DNA of 64,000 nucleotides from Paraburkholderia tropica (lineage in GTDB: Bacteria > Pseudomonadota > Gammaproteobacteria > Burkholderiales > Burkholderiaceae), in assembly GCF_900109265.1 (NCBI RefSeq), contig NZ_FNZM01000009.1, forward strand, positions 248,001 through 312,000, in the 5' to 3' direction. Under the pieces are notes generated by a model. The model saw only the letters and a program-made list of their open reading frames with translations. It did not search any database and had not been told where the DNA came from. Position 1 is the stretch's first letter; every line of letters begins with the position of its first letter. Positions 51,495 through 59,479 of this stretch are shown here, in pieces. A program made the position numbers and the translations under genes.

Positions 51495-52190
51495 TCAAGC
51501 CTTGCGGTACTCGATGCGCTCGACGCCTTGCGCGCCGCCCAGCAAGCACAGATCGGCGCCGCGCGACGCGAACAGACCGACGGTGACCACGCCCGGCCAC
51601 GCATTCACATGCGCTTCGAGCGTGCGCGGGTCGCTGATGCGCAGACCCTTCACGTCGAGAATCTCGTTGCCGTTGTCGGTGATGAAGGGCGAACCGTCTT
51701 GCTTCACGCGCAGCACCGGCACGCCGCCGAGCGCCGTCACGCGGCGGCCGATGGCCGTGCGCGCCATCGGCACGACTTCGATCGGCAGCGGAAACTGGCC
51801 GAGCACGTCCACGAGCTTGCTCGCATCGGCGATACAGACAAACACTTCCGACACCGACGCCACGATCTTCTCGCGCGTGAGCGCCCCGCCGCCGCCCTTG
51901 ATCATCGCGCCCGACGCGTCGATCTCGTCGGCGCCGTCCACGTAGACGGGCAGCGATTCGATGTCGTTCAGGTCGAAGATCTTGAAGCCCTGCGCTTCGA
52001 GGCGCGCGGTGGTGGCCACCGAGCTGGACACCGCGCCGCGATAGCGGCCCTTGCTGGCGGCCAGTGCGTCGATGAAACAGTTCGCGGTCGAGCCGGTGCC
52101 GACGCCGATGATGGCGCCTTCCGGCACGTTCGCGTTGACATAGTCGGCCGCGGCCTGGCCGACCAGTTGTTTGAGTTCGTCTTGAGTCAT
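51495..52190 (-). CDS. rpiA: Ribose-5-phosphate isomerase A
   Basis: It interconverts ribose 5-phosphate and ribulose 5-phosphate in the pentose phosphate pathway. It has 231 residues: MTQDELKQLVGQAAADYVNANVPEGAIIGVGTGSTANCFIDALA has the phosphate-binding GTGSTA motif. DGADEIDASGAMIKGGGGALTREKIVA carries the catalytic Asp, Asp and Lys residues. The end DLCLLGGAQGVERIEYRKA is usual. It is read alone; the 292 bp downstream (51203-51494) hold nothing I can support. Confidence 0.97.
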   Translation of the reverse strand: MTQDELKQLVGQAAADYVNANVPEGAIIGVGTGSTANCFIDALAASKGRYRGAVSSSVATTARLEAQGFKIFDLNDIESLPVYVDGADEIDASGAMIKGGGGALTREKIVASVSEVFVCIADASKLVDVLGQFPLPIEVVPMARTAIGRRVTALGGVPVLRVKQDGSPFITDNGNEILDVKGLRISDPRTLEAHVNAWPGVVTVGLFASRGADLCLLGGAQGVERIEYRKA

Positions 52191-52362
52191 GATGGGGAAC
52201 TGCCCGAGGAAAGAAAAACGCGGAAAACGCCTAGTTTACCGGAGTTGCGGACCTGGACCTGCGGGGATCGGCGGTTATCGGCGAAGATGCGCCGGATTCG
52301 GGCCGTCGTGCGGGCTGTCGTGCCGCGCGCCGGAAGGCATGCGGCACGCATCGCCGCGGGCG

Positions 52363-53268
52363 TCAGGGCGCCGTTTCGGTCGTGCCGGGCAGCGCCGGCG
52401 CGGTTTTGTCGACGTATTTGTCGAGCAGCGCCTGGGCGATCGCGTCGGTTTGCGCGTCGGGCGTGCCGGAATAGTCGCTCGGCCGGAAGTGCATCTGGAA
52501 GGCGGCGAACACGCGGCGCGTGCGCTCGTCGAGCACGCCGTCGGTGGCCACCTCGTAGCCGTAGCGCGCGAGCTTCACCTGCAGGCCGCGCACGTCGGCG
52601 GGCGCATTGGGCGCGCGGCCCGCCAGATCCGCCTGCACGGTCGCGTCGTCGGGCCAGGCGCCCACGCCCGCGTCGTAAAGCTGCTTCCACGGGAACGCCG
52701 GACCCGGATCGATCTTGCGCTGGGGCGCGATGTCGCTGTGCCCCACCACGCGCGTCGGCGGAATGCCGTAACGCGTGACGATGTCCTTCGAGAGCGCGAT
52801 GATCGCCGTCACCTGATCGGGCGGCCAGGGCGCCCACGTACGCCCGGCGGGCGTATCGTGCGGCCCGGAATTGACGTTTTCGATCCCGATCGACGCCGCA
52901 TTCAGCTCCGTCGTGCCCTGCCACTCGCTCACGCCCGCATGCCAGGCGCGCTGCGTTTCGGGCACGAGCTGCAGCACGACGGGCTTGCCGTCGCGCAGCG
53001 GCGGATGCTCGGGCACGAGGTAATGCGCGCTCACGTTCTCGCGCGTGAGTTCCTCGAGCGAGGTCGGCTCGTCGCCTTCCGTGTAGTGCAGCACGAGGAA
53101 GCGGATGCGCGAATCGGCGCTACGCGCGTGATATTGCGTATCCGCGACGTAGCCGCCGCGGTCGATCATCGTGGCGGGCGTGCAGGCGGCAAGCGCCAGC
53201 ACCGCGCCGAGCGCGGCGAACGGCGCGCCATGCCGCGCAAATCGCCGGGTCAAACCCAAGAGTGTCAT
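52363..53268 (-). CDS. N-acetylmuramoyl-L-alanine amidase lipoprotein (AmiD-like)
   Basis: It cuts the amide between muramic acid and the peptide stem in peptidoglycan, probably from the outer membrane. It has 301 residues. The signal ends in the lipobox LALAAC (lipidated Cys near residue 29). The Amidase_2 domain (about 50-190) has zinc ligands in FLVLHYTEGDEPTS and in RVVGHSDIAPQRKIDPGPAF. A peptidoglycan-binding domain follows (about 205-275: LQVKLARYGYEVATDGVLDERTRRVFAAFQMHF). This layout is that of E. coli AmiD. The gene lies 45 bp downstream of rlmB. Confidence 0.93.
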   Translation of the reverse strand: MTLLGLTRRFARHGAPFAALGAVLALAACTPATMIDRGGYVADTQYHARSADSRIRFLVLHYTEGDEPTSLEELTRENVSAHYLVPEHPPLRDGKPVVLQLVPETQRAWHAGVSEWQGTTELNAASIGIENVNSGPHDTPAGRTWAPWPPDQVTAIIALSKDIVTRYGIPPTRVVGHSDIAPQRKIDPGPAFPWKQLYDAGVGAWPDDATVQADLAGRAPNAPADVRGLQVKLARYGYEVATDGVLDERTRRVFAAFQMHFRPSDYSGTPDAQTDAIAQALLDKYVDKTAPALPGTTETAP

Positions 53269-53313
53269 GCTGCGTCGATCAGAATCCAGGCGCGGGTGAA
53301 ACGCGATGCGCGA

Positions 53314-54057
53314 TCAGCGCGCCACCGCGCGCTGGCGCACGGCTTCGAACAGGCAGACGCCCGACGCCACCGAGACGTTCAGGCTCTCGACCGTGCCGGC
53401 CATCGGAATCTGCATGACTTCGTCGCAGGTTTCGCGCGTGAGACGGCGCATGCCCTCGCCTTCGGCGCCCATCACCAGCGCGACGGGACCGTCGAGCTTG
53501 GTCTGATAAAGGCCCGTGGGCGCGTCGCCAGCCGTGCCGATGATCCACACCCCCGCGTCCTTGAGCTCGCGCAGCGCGCGCGCCAGGTTCGTGACGGTGA
53601 TGTACGGCACCGTGTCGGCGGCGCCGCTCGCGACCTTCGCGGCCGTGGCGTTCAGGCCCACGGCGCGGTCGCGCGGCGCGATCACCGCATGGGCGCCCGC
53701 GGCGTCGGCCACGCGCAGACACGCGCCGAGGTTATGCGGATCGGTCACGCCGTCGAGCACCAGCAGCAGCGGCGAACCCTGAATGCCGTCGAGCAGTTCC
53801 GCGAGGTTCTGCGCGAGCGGCATGTCGTGCACGCGCGCCACCACGCCCTGATGGCGCTCGGTGTGCGCGAGGCCCCAGAGGCGCGTCTCGTCGGCAGCAA
53901 TGATGCGCACGCCCGCTTCTTTCGCGGCGTGCAGGAATTCCTGCATGCGGCGATCGCGCCGCGACGTGTCGTAGTAAATATCTTCGACCGTGGACGCGTC
54001 GTGCCGCATACGCGCGGTCACCGCATGAAAACCGTAAAGAACCTTGAGACGTGACAT
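53314..54057 (-). CDS. rlmB: 23S rRNA (guanosine-2'-O-)-methyltransferase RlmB
   Basis: A SpoU-type enzyme that methylates the ribose of G2251 in the P-loop of 23S rRNA. It has 247 residues. The N-terminal L30-like substrate domain begins MSRLKVLYGFHAVTARMRHDA. The trefoil-knot catalytic domain shows LDGVTDPHNLGACLRVADAAGA, VMGAEGEGMRRLTRE and IPMAGTVESLNVSVASGVCLFE, the three SpoU motifs. It follows rnr on the same strand after 154 bp, the same order as in E. coli. Confidence 0.96.
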   Translation of the reverse strand: MSRLKVLYGFHAVTARMRHDASTVEDIYYDTSRRDRRMQEFLHAAKEAGVRIIAADETRLWGLAHTERHQGVVARVHDMPLAQNLAELLDGIQGSPLLLVLDGVTDPHNLGACLRVADAAGAHAVIAPRDRAVGLNATAAKVASGAADTVPYITVTNLARALRELKDAGVWIIGTAGDAPTGLYQTKLDGPVALVMGAEGEGMRRLTRETCDEVMQIPMAGTVESLNVSVASGVCLFEAVRQRAVAR

Positions 54058-54211
54058 GACTGGCTACAACCCCTGATGAACGGCTCGCGACGCGCCTGCC
54101 TGCGCGCACCGCGAACAAAAATAAGTGCGCCGGTCGTCGTGACCGGCGCGGTCCTGCTGGAACAGCTTCAGCGCGACGCCGGTGCGCAATGCCCACGACG
54201 TCGACGCGATT

Positions 54212-56683
54212 TCAACGCTTCTTGCGCGGCGGCGCCTTCTTGGCCACCGACTTCGACGCCGGGCGCTTCTTCGCGGTTTTCGCGGCGCCACGCGCCGCGC
54301 GGGCTTCCTTCACGGCCGCCGTGGGCGCGGGTGCGGCTTTCTTGCGGCGCGACTCTTCGCCTTGCGGCATCGAACGCACACGCGGGCCGCCGTCCTGCGC
54401 GCCGCGCTCGTGCTGCTGCGCCTGGCCGCCGCGATTGAGCGCGGGCTTGATCGGCGTATCGCGCACGAGGCGGAAGTCGATCTTGCGCGCGTCGAGATCG
54501 ACGCGGCTCACCTGCACGCGCACGCGGTCCGACAGGCGGTAGCGGATGCCCGTGCGTTCGCCGCGCAGCTCGTTCTTGATGTCGTCGTACTGGAAGTAAT
54601 CCGAGCCCAGCTCCGTGACGTGCACGAGCCCTTCGATGAACAGCGAATCGAGCTGCACGAAGATGCCGAACGACGTCACGCCGCTCACCATCCCGCCGTA
54701 CTCTTCGCCGAGCTTGTCGCGCATGAAATAGCACTTGAGCCAGGCTTCGACGTCGCGCGAGGCCTCGTCGGCGCGGCGCTCGTTGGCCGAGCAGTGCAGA
54801 CCGAGTTCTTCCCAGATCGCCGTGTTGCCGCCACGCGCGCGCTTGCCGCGCTTCTCTTCGTCCTCGGCTTGCAGCGCGCGGGCGCGCGGCGACAGCGCCG
54901 TGTTGAGTTCGACGCCGTCCGGCGCGGCCGGCTGGTACTTCTTGCCCTGCAGGATCGCGTAGATCGCGCGGTGCGTGAGCAGGTCGGGATAGCGGCGGAT
55001 CGGGCTCGTGAAGTGCGCATACGCCTCATAAGCAAGACCGAAGTGGCCGATGTTGTCCGGGCTGTAGACGGCCTGCTGCATCGAGCGCAGCAGCATGGTC
55101 TGCAGCATCTGCGCATCGGGCCGGTCGCGGATGTGCGCCATCAGCGCCGCGTAGTCGCTCGCGTGCGGCGAATCGCCGCCGCCGAGCGTGAGGCCCATGC
55201 CGCGCAGGAAAGTGCGCAGGTTTTCGAGCTTTTCGGCGCTCGGCCCCGCGTGCACGCGATACAGACCCGGGTGCTTGTTGCGCTTCATGAAGTCCGCCGC
55301 GCACACGTTGGCCGCGAGCATGCACTCCTCGATCAGCTTGTGCGCGTCGTTGCGCTGACGCGGCACGATCTGCTCGATCTTGCCCTGCGCGTTGCAGACG
55401 ATATAGGTCTCGGTGGTGTCGAAGTCGATCGCCCCGCGCTTCTGGCGCGCCGCGAACAGCGACTTGTAGACGCCATAGAGATTTTGCAGATGCGGCAGCA
55501 GCGTGGCGCGCCGCACGGCTTCCGGACCCTTGGTGTTCTTGAGCACGGCGGCGACTTCGGTGTACGTGAGCCGCGCGGCCGAGTGAATCACGCCCGGATA
55601 GAACTGGTACGCCTTGATCTCGCCGCGCGCGGTAATCACCATGTCGCAGACGAGCACGCAGCGGTCGACGTGCGGATTCAGCGAACACAGGCCGTTCGAG
55701 AGCTTCTCGGGCAGCATCGGAATCACGCGGCGCGGGAAGTACACCGAAGTGCTGCGCTCGATGGCGTCCACGTCGAGACCGCCGGCCGGCGTCACGTAAT
55801 GCGAGACGTCGGCGATCGCCACCAGCAGGCGGAAGCCTTCGCCCTTGCCGACCTGCATCGGCTCGCAATAGACCGCGTCGTCGAAGTCGCGCGCGTCCTC
55901 GCCGTCGATGGTGACGAGCGGTACGTCCCGCAGATCCACGCGATAGCGGATATCGGTCGGACGCACGGCATCGGGCAGCTTCGCGGCTTCGTCGAGCGCA
56001 CGCTTGCTGAATTCGTGCGGCACGCCGTACTTGCGCACGGCGATCTCGATCTCCATGCCGGGATCGTCGATGTCGCCGAGCACTTCGACCACGCGGCCGA
56101 GCGGCTGCGAATGACGGCTGGGGAAGTCGGTCAGTTCGACCACGACCACCTGGCCGACCTTGGCCTTCTTGGGATTCTGCGTGACGAGAATGTCGTGGCC
56201 GATGCGCTTGTCTTCGGGCGCGACGATCAGCGCGCCGTTCTCGTTGAGCAGACGGCCGATCACGCTGCGGTTCGCGCGGTCCGTGACCTCGACGATGTGC
56301 CCTTCCGGACGCCCGCGACGGTCGTAACCGACGATGCGCGCGAGCACGCGGTCGTTGTGCATGACCTTCTGCATCTCGCCTTGCGGCAGAAACAGATCGT
56401 CCTGACCGTCGTCACGTACGAGGAAGCCGAAGCCGTCGCGATGGCCTTGCACGCGCCCGGCGACGAAATTGGAAGGATGCGCAAGCTGATAGTGACCGCG
56501 CGAATCGAGCCGGATCTGCCCGTCGCGCTCCATCGCGGCGATCCGCCTGAAGAACCCTTCGCGCTCCTGGCGCTTGATGGCGAGCGCCTCGGCGATATCG
56601 TTCGCGGTGCAGGGCGATTCGCTGGTCCGCAGCACGCCGAGGATCTCTTCGCGGCTGGGAATCGGGTACGGATATTTGCTCAA
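54212..56683 (-). CDS. rnr: Ribonuclease R
   Basis: A 3'-5' exoribonuclease able to degrade structured RNA, active in RNA quality control and cold or stationary phase. It has 823 residues with a TTG start at 56683 (MSKYPYPIPSREEILGVLRTS); no in-frame ATG precedes it. Order of parts: winged-helix N terminus, two cold-shock domains (about 75-225, with GFGFLVRDDGQDDLFLP), RNB nuclease domain (about 265-600, with the metal-binding IDGEDARDFDDAVYC), S1 domain (about 645-730), and a Lys/Arg/Ala-rich tail (last 70 residues). rlmB follows. Confidence 0.96.
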   Translation of the reverse strand: MSKYPYPIPSREEILGVLRTSESPCTANDIAEALAIKRQEREGFFRRIAAMERDGQIRLDSRGHYQLAHPSNFVAGRVQGHRDGFGFLVRDDGQDDLFLPQGEMQKVMHNDRVLARIVGYDRRGRPEGHIVEVTDRANRSVIGRLLNENGALIVAPEDKRIGHDILVTQNPKKAKVGQVVVVELTDFPSRHSQPLGRVVEVLGDIDDPGMEIEIAVRKYGVPHEFSKRALDEAAKLPDAVRPTDIRYRVDLRDVPLVTIDGEDARDFDDAVYCEPMQVGKGEGFRLLVAIADVSHYVTPAGGLDVDAIERSTSVYFPRRVIPMLPEKLSNGLCSLNPHVDRCVLVCDMVITARGEIKAYQFYPGVIHSAARLTYTEVAAVLKNTKGPEAVRRATLLPHLQNLYGVYKSLFAARQKRGAIDFDTTETYIVCNAQGKIEQIVPRQRNDAHKLIEECMLAANVCAADFMKRNKHPGLYRVHAGPSAEKLENLRTFLRGMGLTLGGGDSPHASDYAALMAHIRDRPDAQMLQTMLLRSMQQAVYSPDNIGHFGLAYEAYAHFTSPIRRYPDLLTHRAIYAILQGKKYQPAAPDGVELNTALSPRARALQAEDEEKRGKRARGGNTAIWEELGLHCSANERRADEASRDVEAWLKCYFMRDKLGEEYGGMVSGVTSFGIFVQLDSLFIEGLVHVTELGSDYFQYDDIKNELRGERTGIRYRLSDRVRVQVSRVDLDARKIDFRLVRDTPIKPALNRGGQAQQHERGAQDGGPRVRSMPQGEESRRKKAAPAPTAAVKEARAARGAAKTAKKRPASKSVAKKAPPRKKR

Positions 56684-56860
56684 GGGCTTGTCGATGGTTG
56701 TTCTCGTTGCGTGGACGTCGGAGTTTGCGTGGCCCGAGCCTGTCGTGCCGCGCCCCGGTCTTCGAGTGCTGCTATCTACGTGTTCGAGTGTTGCGCGATG
56801 CGGCGGCCCCCTCGGATCGAACGTCGAACGCGCGCCGCTCCGCAGGGACTGCTGCGAGGC

Positions 56861-56888
56861 ATTCTAACACCCGCGCACTACGCGACAA
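56861..56888 (-). promoter_or_regulatory. Candidate promoter of rnr, in a 444-bp gene-free stretch
   Basis: On the minus strand TTGTCG (56883-56888), 16 bp, TAGAAT (56861-56866). It would give an rnr leader of about 170 bases. The rest of 56684-57046 holds nothing else I can support. Confidence 0.45.
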
Positions 56889-57046
56889 TTCACCGTGCAG
56901 CCTTGTGCAGACTCGTTGCGAACGCCTGCGCGCGGCGCATCTCGAAAGCGCTGTTCGACCGGACCGGCGAAGCTCCACTCACGTCGCTGGAAAGCCCAGC
57001 AAAAACGCGCGCGCCCCGCGCCTTGAAACATTTTTTCAAAAGACGC

Positions 57047-57074
57047 TTGACAGTCCCCGCAGACACGCTACAAT
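57047..57074 (+). promoter_or_regulatory. Promoter of the first tRNA-Leu
   Basis: TTGACA (57047-57052), 16 bp, TACAAT (57069-57074). The transcript would start about 45 bases before the tRNA. Confidence 0.88.
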
Positions 57075-57127
57075 CTCGCTTCTCTGCTGCACGACACAGC
57101 GCAGCAGCAAGTAGTAAGCGACACCTT

Positions 57128-57214
57128 GCCCAGGTGGCGGAATTGGTAGACGCACCAGGTTCAGGTCCTGGCGGTGGCAACACTGTGGAGGTTCGAGTCC
57201 TCTCTTGGGCACCA
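57128..57214 (+). tRNA. leuT: tRNA-Leu (anticodon CAG), first copy
   Basis: 87 nt, class II with a long variable arm, CCA encoded. The acceptor stem is GCCCAGG/CTTGGGC (one G-U pair). The anticodon CAG is at 57162-57164 in a CCAGG/CCTGG stem. Confidence 0.96.
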
Positions 57215-57223
57215 AGATTCATG

Positions 57224-57252
57224 AAAAAAGCCGGCTTGATGCCGGCTTTTTT
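57224..57252 (+). terminator. Terminator after the first tRNA-Leu
   Basis: AAAAAAGCCGGC-TTGAT-GCCGGCTTTTTT, a perfect stem with A-run and T-run. Confidence 0.92.
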
Positions 57253-57383
57253 CTTTTAGTGTCAGCAGCTCGTCGAGCTCATGCGGCTTACGTGGATTTG
57301 AGGTTATCTCACTCCGCTCTGCCCTCGGCAAGACCCGGATGTTTCTCGAAGCACCGCTTTCGCGAAATTTTCTTGAAAAGATC

Positions 57384-57411
57384 TGTTGACAGACACCGGG
57401 AACGCGTTATA
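57384..57411 (+). promoter_or_regulatory. Promoter of the second tRNA-Leu
   Basis: TTGACA (57384-57389), 16 bp, TATAAT (57406-57411): both hexamers are perfect consensus. Confidence 0.92.
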
Positions 57412-57434
57412 ATCTCGGTCTAGCTTGAAGACGT

Positions 57435-57521
57435 GCCCAGGTGGCGGAATTGGTAGACGCACTAGGTTCAGGTCCTAGCGGTGGCAACACTGTGGAGGTT
57501 CGAGTCCTCTCCTGGGCACCA
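57435..57521 (+). tRNA. leuT: tRNA-Leu (anticodon CAG), second copy
   Basis: 87 nt, CCA encoded. It differs from the first copy at only three places: a compensated pair in the anticodon stem (CTAGG/CCTAG instead of CCAGG/CCTGG) and G-C instead of G-U in the acceptor stem. The anticodon CAG is at 57469-57471. Confidence 0.96.
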
Positions 57522-57563
57522 CGCCTCTTCAAGCAGTAATAAAGCAGCACTCCGGATTCATCG

Positions 57564-57590
57564 AAAAAGCCCGCACATGCGGGCTTTTTT
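57564..57590 (+). terminator. Terminator after the second tRNA-Leu
   Basis: AAAAAGCCCGC-ACAT-GCGGGCTTTTTT, a perfect stem followed by T residues. Confidence 0.92.
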
Positions 57591-57654
57591 GTTTTCCGCG
57601 CCTCTTCTCTTCCTTTTTCCCGTCTGCATCGAACCATTCTCGTGCGCGCCGTAT

Positions 57655-57687
57655 CGATACGCTACCGATACGCTACGGATACGCACC
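57655..57687. repeat. Three tandem 11-bp repeats upstream of a small membrane protein gene
   Basis: CGATACGCTAC twice without change, then GGATACGCACC. The 11-bp spacing puts all copies on the same face of the helix. The block lies 82-114 bp upstream of the next start. Confidence 0.85.
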
Positions 57688-57768
57688 CGATATGTTCCGT
57701 GGTATACATTGCGAAAACAGGACTGGAAGCAGCGCCCGGCGCTGCACCACCACGCGCAGGGAGACCTG

Positions 57769-58035
57769 ATGGAATTCGTCGTTATCGTCGCGCTGATCGC
57801 CGTGAGCTTCGGCGCCGCGGCGACGTGGCTGATCGCCACCCGCCTGCCCGCCGAATGGATCGAGCGCGGCCAGCATGAAGGAAGGTACGCGTCGCTTTCG
57901 ATGCCGACCACCGCGTCTTCGTCGACGTCATCGGAAATCGACGCGCACCGCGTTCAGGCGCGCACCGATACGCGCCGTGTGCGCCGCTCGCGCTTTCGCG
58001 CCACCGCCCAGCGGTCCGGCAAAGCGGCCGCCTGA
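57769..58035 (+). CDS. Small membrane protein, 88 residues
   Basis: ATG at 57769 with AGGGAGA upstream opens MEFVVIVALIAVSFGAAATWLIATRLPAEWIE, a single N-terminal membrane helix. The rest is polar: Ser/Thr-rich (MPTTASSSTSSEIDA), then strongly basic (RTDTRRVRRSRFRATAQRSGKAAA), which would sit in the cytoplasm or bind nucleic acid or membrane. No family is recognised. The longer open frame upstream passes through the tRNA-Leu and is rejected. Confidence 0.65.
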   Translation: MEFVVIVALIAVSFGAAATWLIATRLPAEWIERGQHEGRYASLSMPTTASSSTSSEIDAHRVQARTDTRRVRRSRFRATAQRSGKAAA

Positions 58036-58071
58036 GCATCACGTCCCAGACAAACCGCTCGTCGATAACGC

Positions 58072-59409
58072 CTACTCCCGCGAACCGAGCGGCGTCGCCA
58101 CGAACGCATTCTCGGCGCGCTCCGGCGCCGCCGACTCGAAGATCCAGCGCCGCCGCATCGGCTGCAACACGACCTTCGCGCAGACGCCCGCCATCATCGC
58201 CACGCAGGCGGCAAAGTCAAACACCATGTTCCATCCGCCATGCACGGCGAGCAGCGTGGCGACGGGCACCAGCAAAGCCGCCGTGCCTTTCGCCGTGTAC
58301 AACGTGCCCGCATTGCCCGCTGCATAGCGCGCGCCGAAAGTGTCCGCGCAGGTCGCCGGGAAATTCGAAAAGATGTCGCCGTAAAACAGGAACACGAGTC
58401 CCGAGAACAGCATGAACAGATACGGATCGTGGCCGAACTCGCGCAGTCCGAGCAACGCCAGCCCTTCGCCGAGAAACGTGATGAACATCGTGTTCTCGCG
58501 GCCGATCCGATCCGAAATCAAACCGCACAAGGGCCGCGTGAAGCCGTTGCAGAGATTGTTGATCGACAGCGTCATCGTCAGCAGCGGCAGCGACACGCTC
58601 AGCAAGGTCACCGGCATCGACGCGAAACCATACGACTTCGCGATCGGCCCGATCTGCGCCGTCGCGATGATGCCGCCCGCCGCCACGCACACGAACATCG
58701 CATACATGACCCAGAACAGCGGCGCGCGGACCATCTGCCGCGTCGTGTAATCGGTTTTCGTGGCGACCACGCGCCGGATACCCGCCGCGTGCGCGGGCGG
58801 CTGCGGACGCACCATCAGCAAAGCCAGCGCCATGATGCACGCACCTTGCAGGAGTCCAAAGAACACGAAGGCGGTCTCGTAACCCGAATGCTGAATCATC
58901 CGCGAAATAGGGATCACGGTGAGCGCCGCGCCCGCGCCGAAGCCCGCGGCCGTCATGCCCGCCGCGAGTCCGCGCCGGTCGGGAAACCATTTGAGCGCGG
59001 TGCCCACGCAGGTGCCGTACACGCAGCCCGCGCCGATGCCCGAAATCACCGCCGCGACGTAGAGCACCGGCAGCACCGGCGCCCAGGCGTCGAGCACCCA
59101 GCCCAGCGCCACGCAGCACGCGCCGCCCATCACGACGGGACGCGGCCCGAAGCGGTCGACGAGCCAGCCTTCGACCGGCACGAGCCACGTCTCCGTGACG
59201 ATGAAAATCGAAAACGCGAGCTGGATCGCCGCTTGCCCCCAATGATGCCGCGCGTCCATCGGCACGACGAACAGCGTCCACGCATATTGCAGATTGGCGA
59301 CGAGCCCCATGCAGGCGATGCCGGCCACGAGCTGCACCCAGCGGTTGTGCCGCCGCGCCGTGTAGCCGGCGTCGATGCGATTGGTATGTACCACGTTGTC
59401 TCTCTCCAT
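58072..59409 (-). CDS. oxlT: MFS antiporter of the oxalate/formate (OxlT) family
   Basis: A 12-helix transporter of 445 residues. The start is given at ATG 59409 (MERDNVVHTNRID); GTG five codons later, behind GAGAGAGAC, is equally possible. LQYAWTLFVVPMDARHHWG, ETWLVPVEGWLVDRFGPRPVVMGG and GIGAGCVYGTCVGTALKWFPDRRGLAAGM are signatures of the oxalate:formate antiporter family. INNLCNGFTRPLCGLISDRIGREN is in the second half. A formyl-CoA transferase (frc) lies about 4 kb away on the same strand, which supports oxalate as substrate. Confidence 0.88.
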   Translation of the reverse strand: MERDNVVHTNRIDAGYTARRHNRWVQLVAGIACMGLVANLQYAWTLFVVPMDARHHWGQAAIQLAFSIFIVTETWLVPVEGWLVDRFGPRPVVMGGACCVALGWVLDAWAPVLPVLYVAAVISGIGAGCVYGTCVGTALKWFPDRRGLAAGMTAAGFGAGAALTVIPISRMIQHSGYETAFVFFGLLQGACIMALALLMVRPQPPAHAAGIRRVVATKTDYTTRQMVRAPLFWVMYAMFVCVAAGGIIATAQIGPIAKSYGFASMPVTLLSVSLPLLTMTLSINNLCNGFTRPLCGLISDRIGRENTMFITFLGEGLALLGLREFGHDPYLFMLFSGLVFLFYGDIFSNFPATCADTFGARYAAGNAGTLYTAKGTAALLVPVATLLAVHGGWNMVFDFAACVAMMAGVCAKVVLQPMRRRWIFESAAPERAENAFVATPLGSRE

Positions 59410-59479
59410 TCGTTGATGAACCGCCGCGAACGGCGGCTTGCTGCATCACTGCGGACATCGCTTCGGCATCAGCTTGTCA

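Noticed and set aside
54182..57259. 1025-codon open frame on the plus strand
   Set aside because: It runs antisense to rnr, whose domains are complete. High GC leaves long open shadows on the opposite strand; the translation is Arg/His-rich with no known domain.
57128..57521. The tRNA-Leu duplication as edges of an inserted element
   Set aside because: The segment between them holds only terminator and promoter sequence, with no mobile gene; a simple local duplication is enough.
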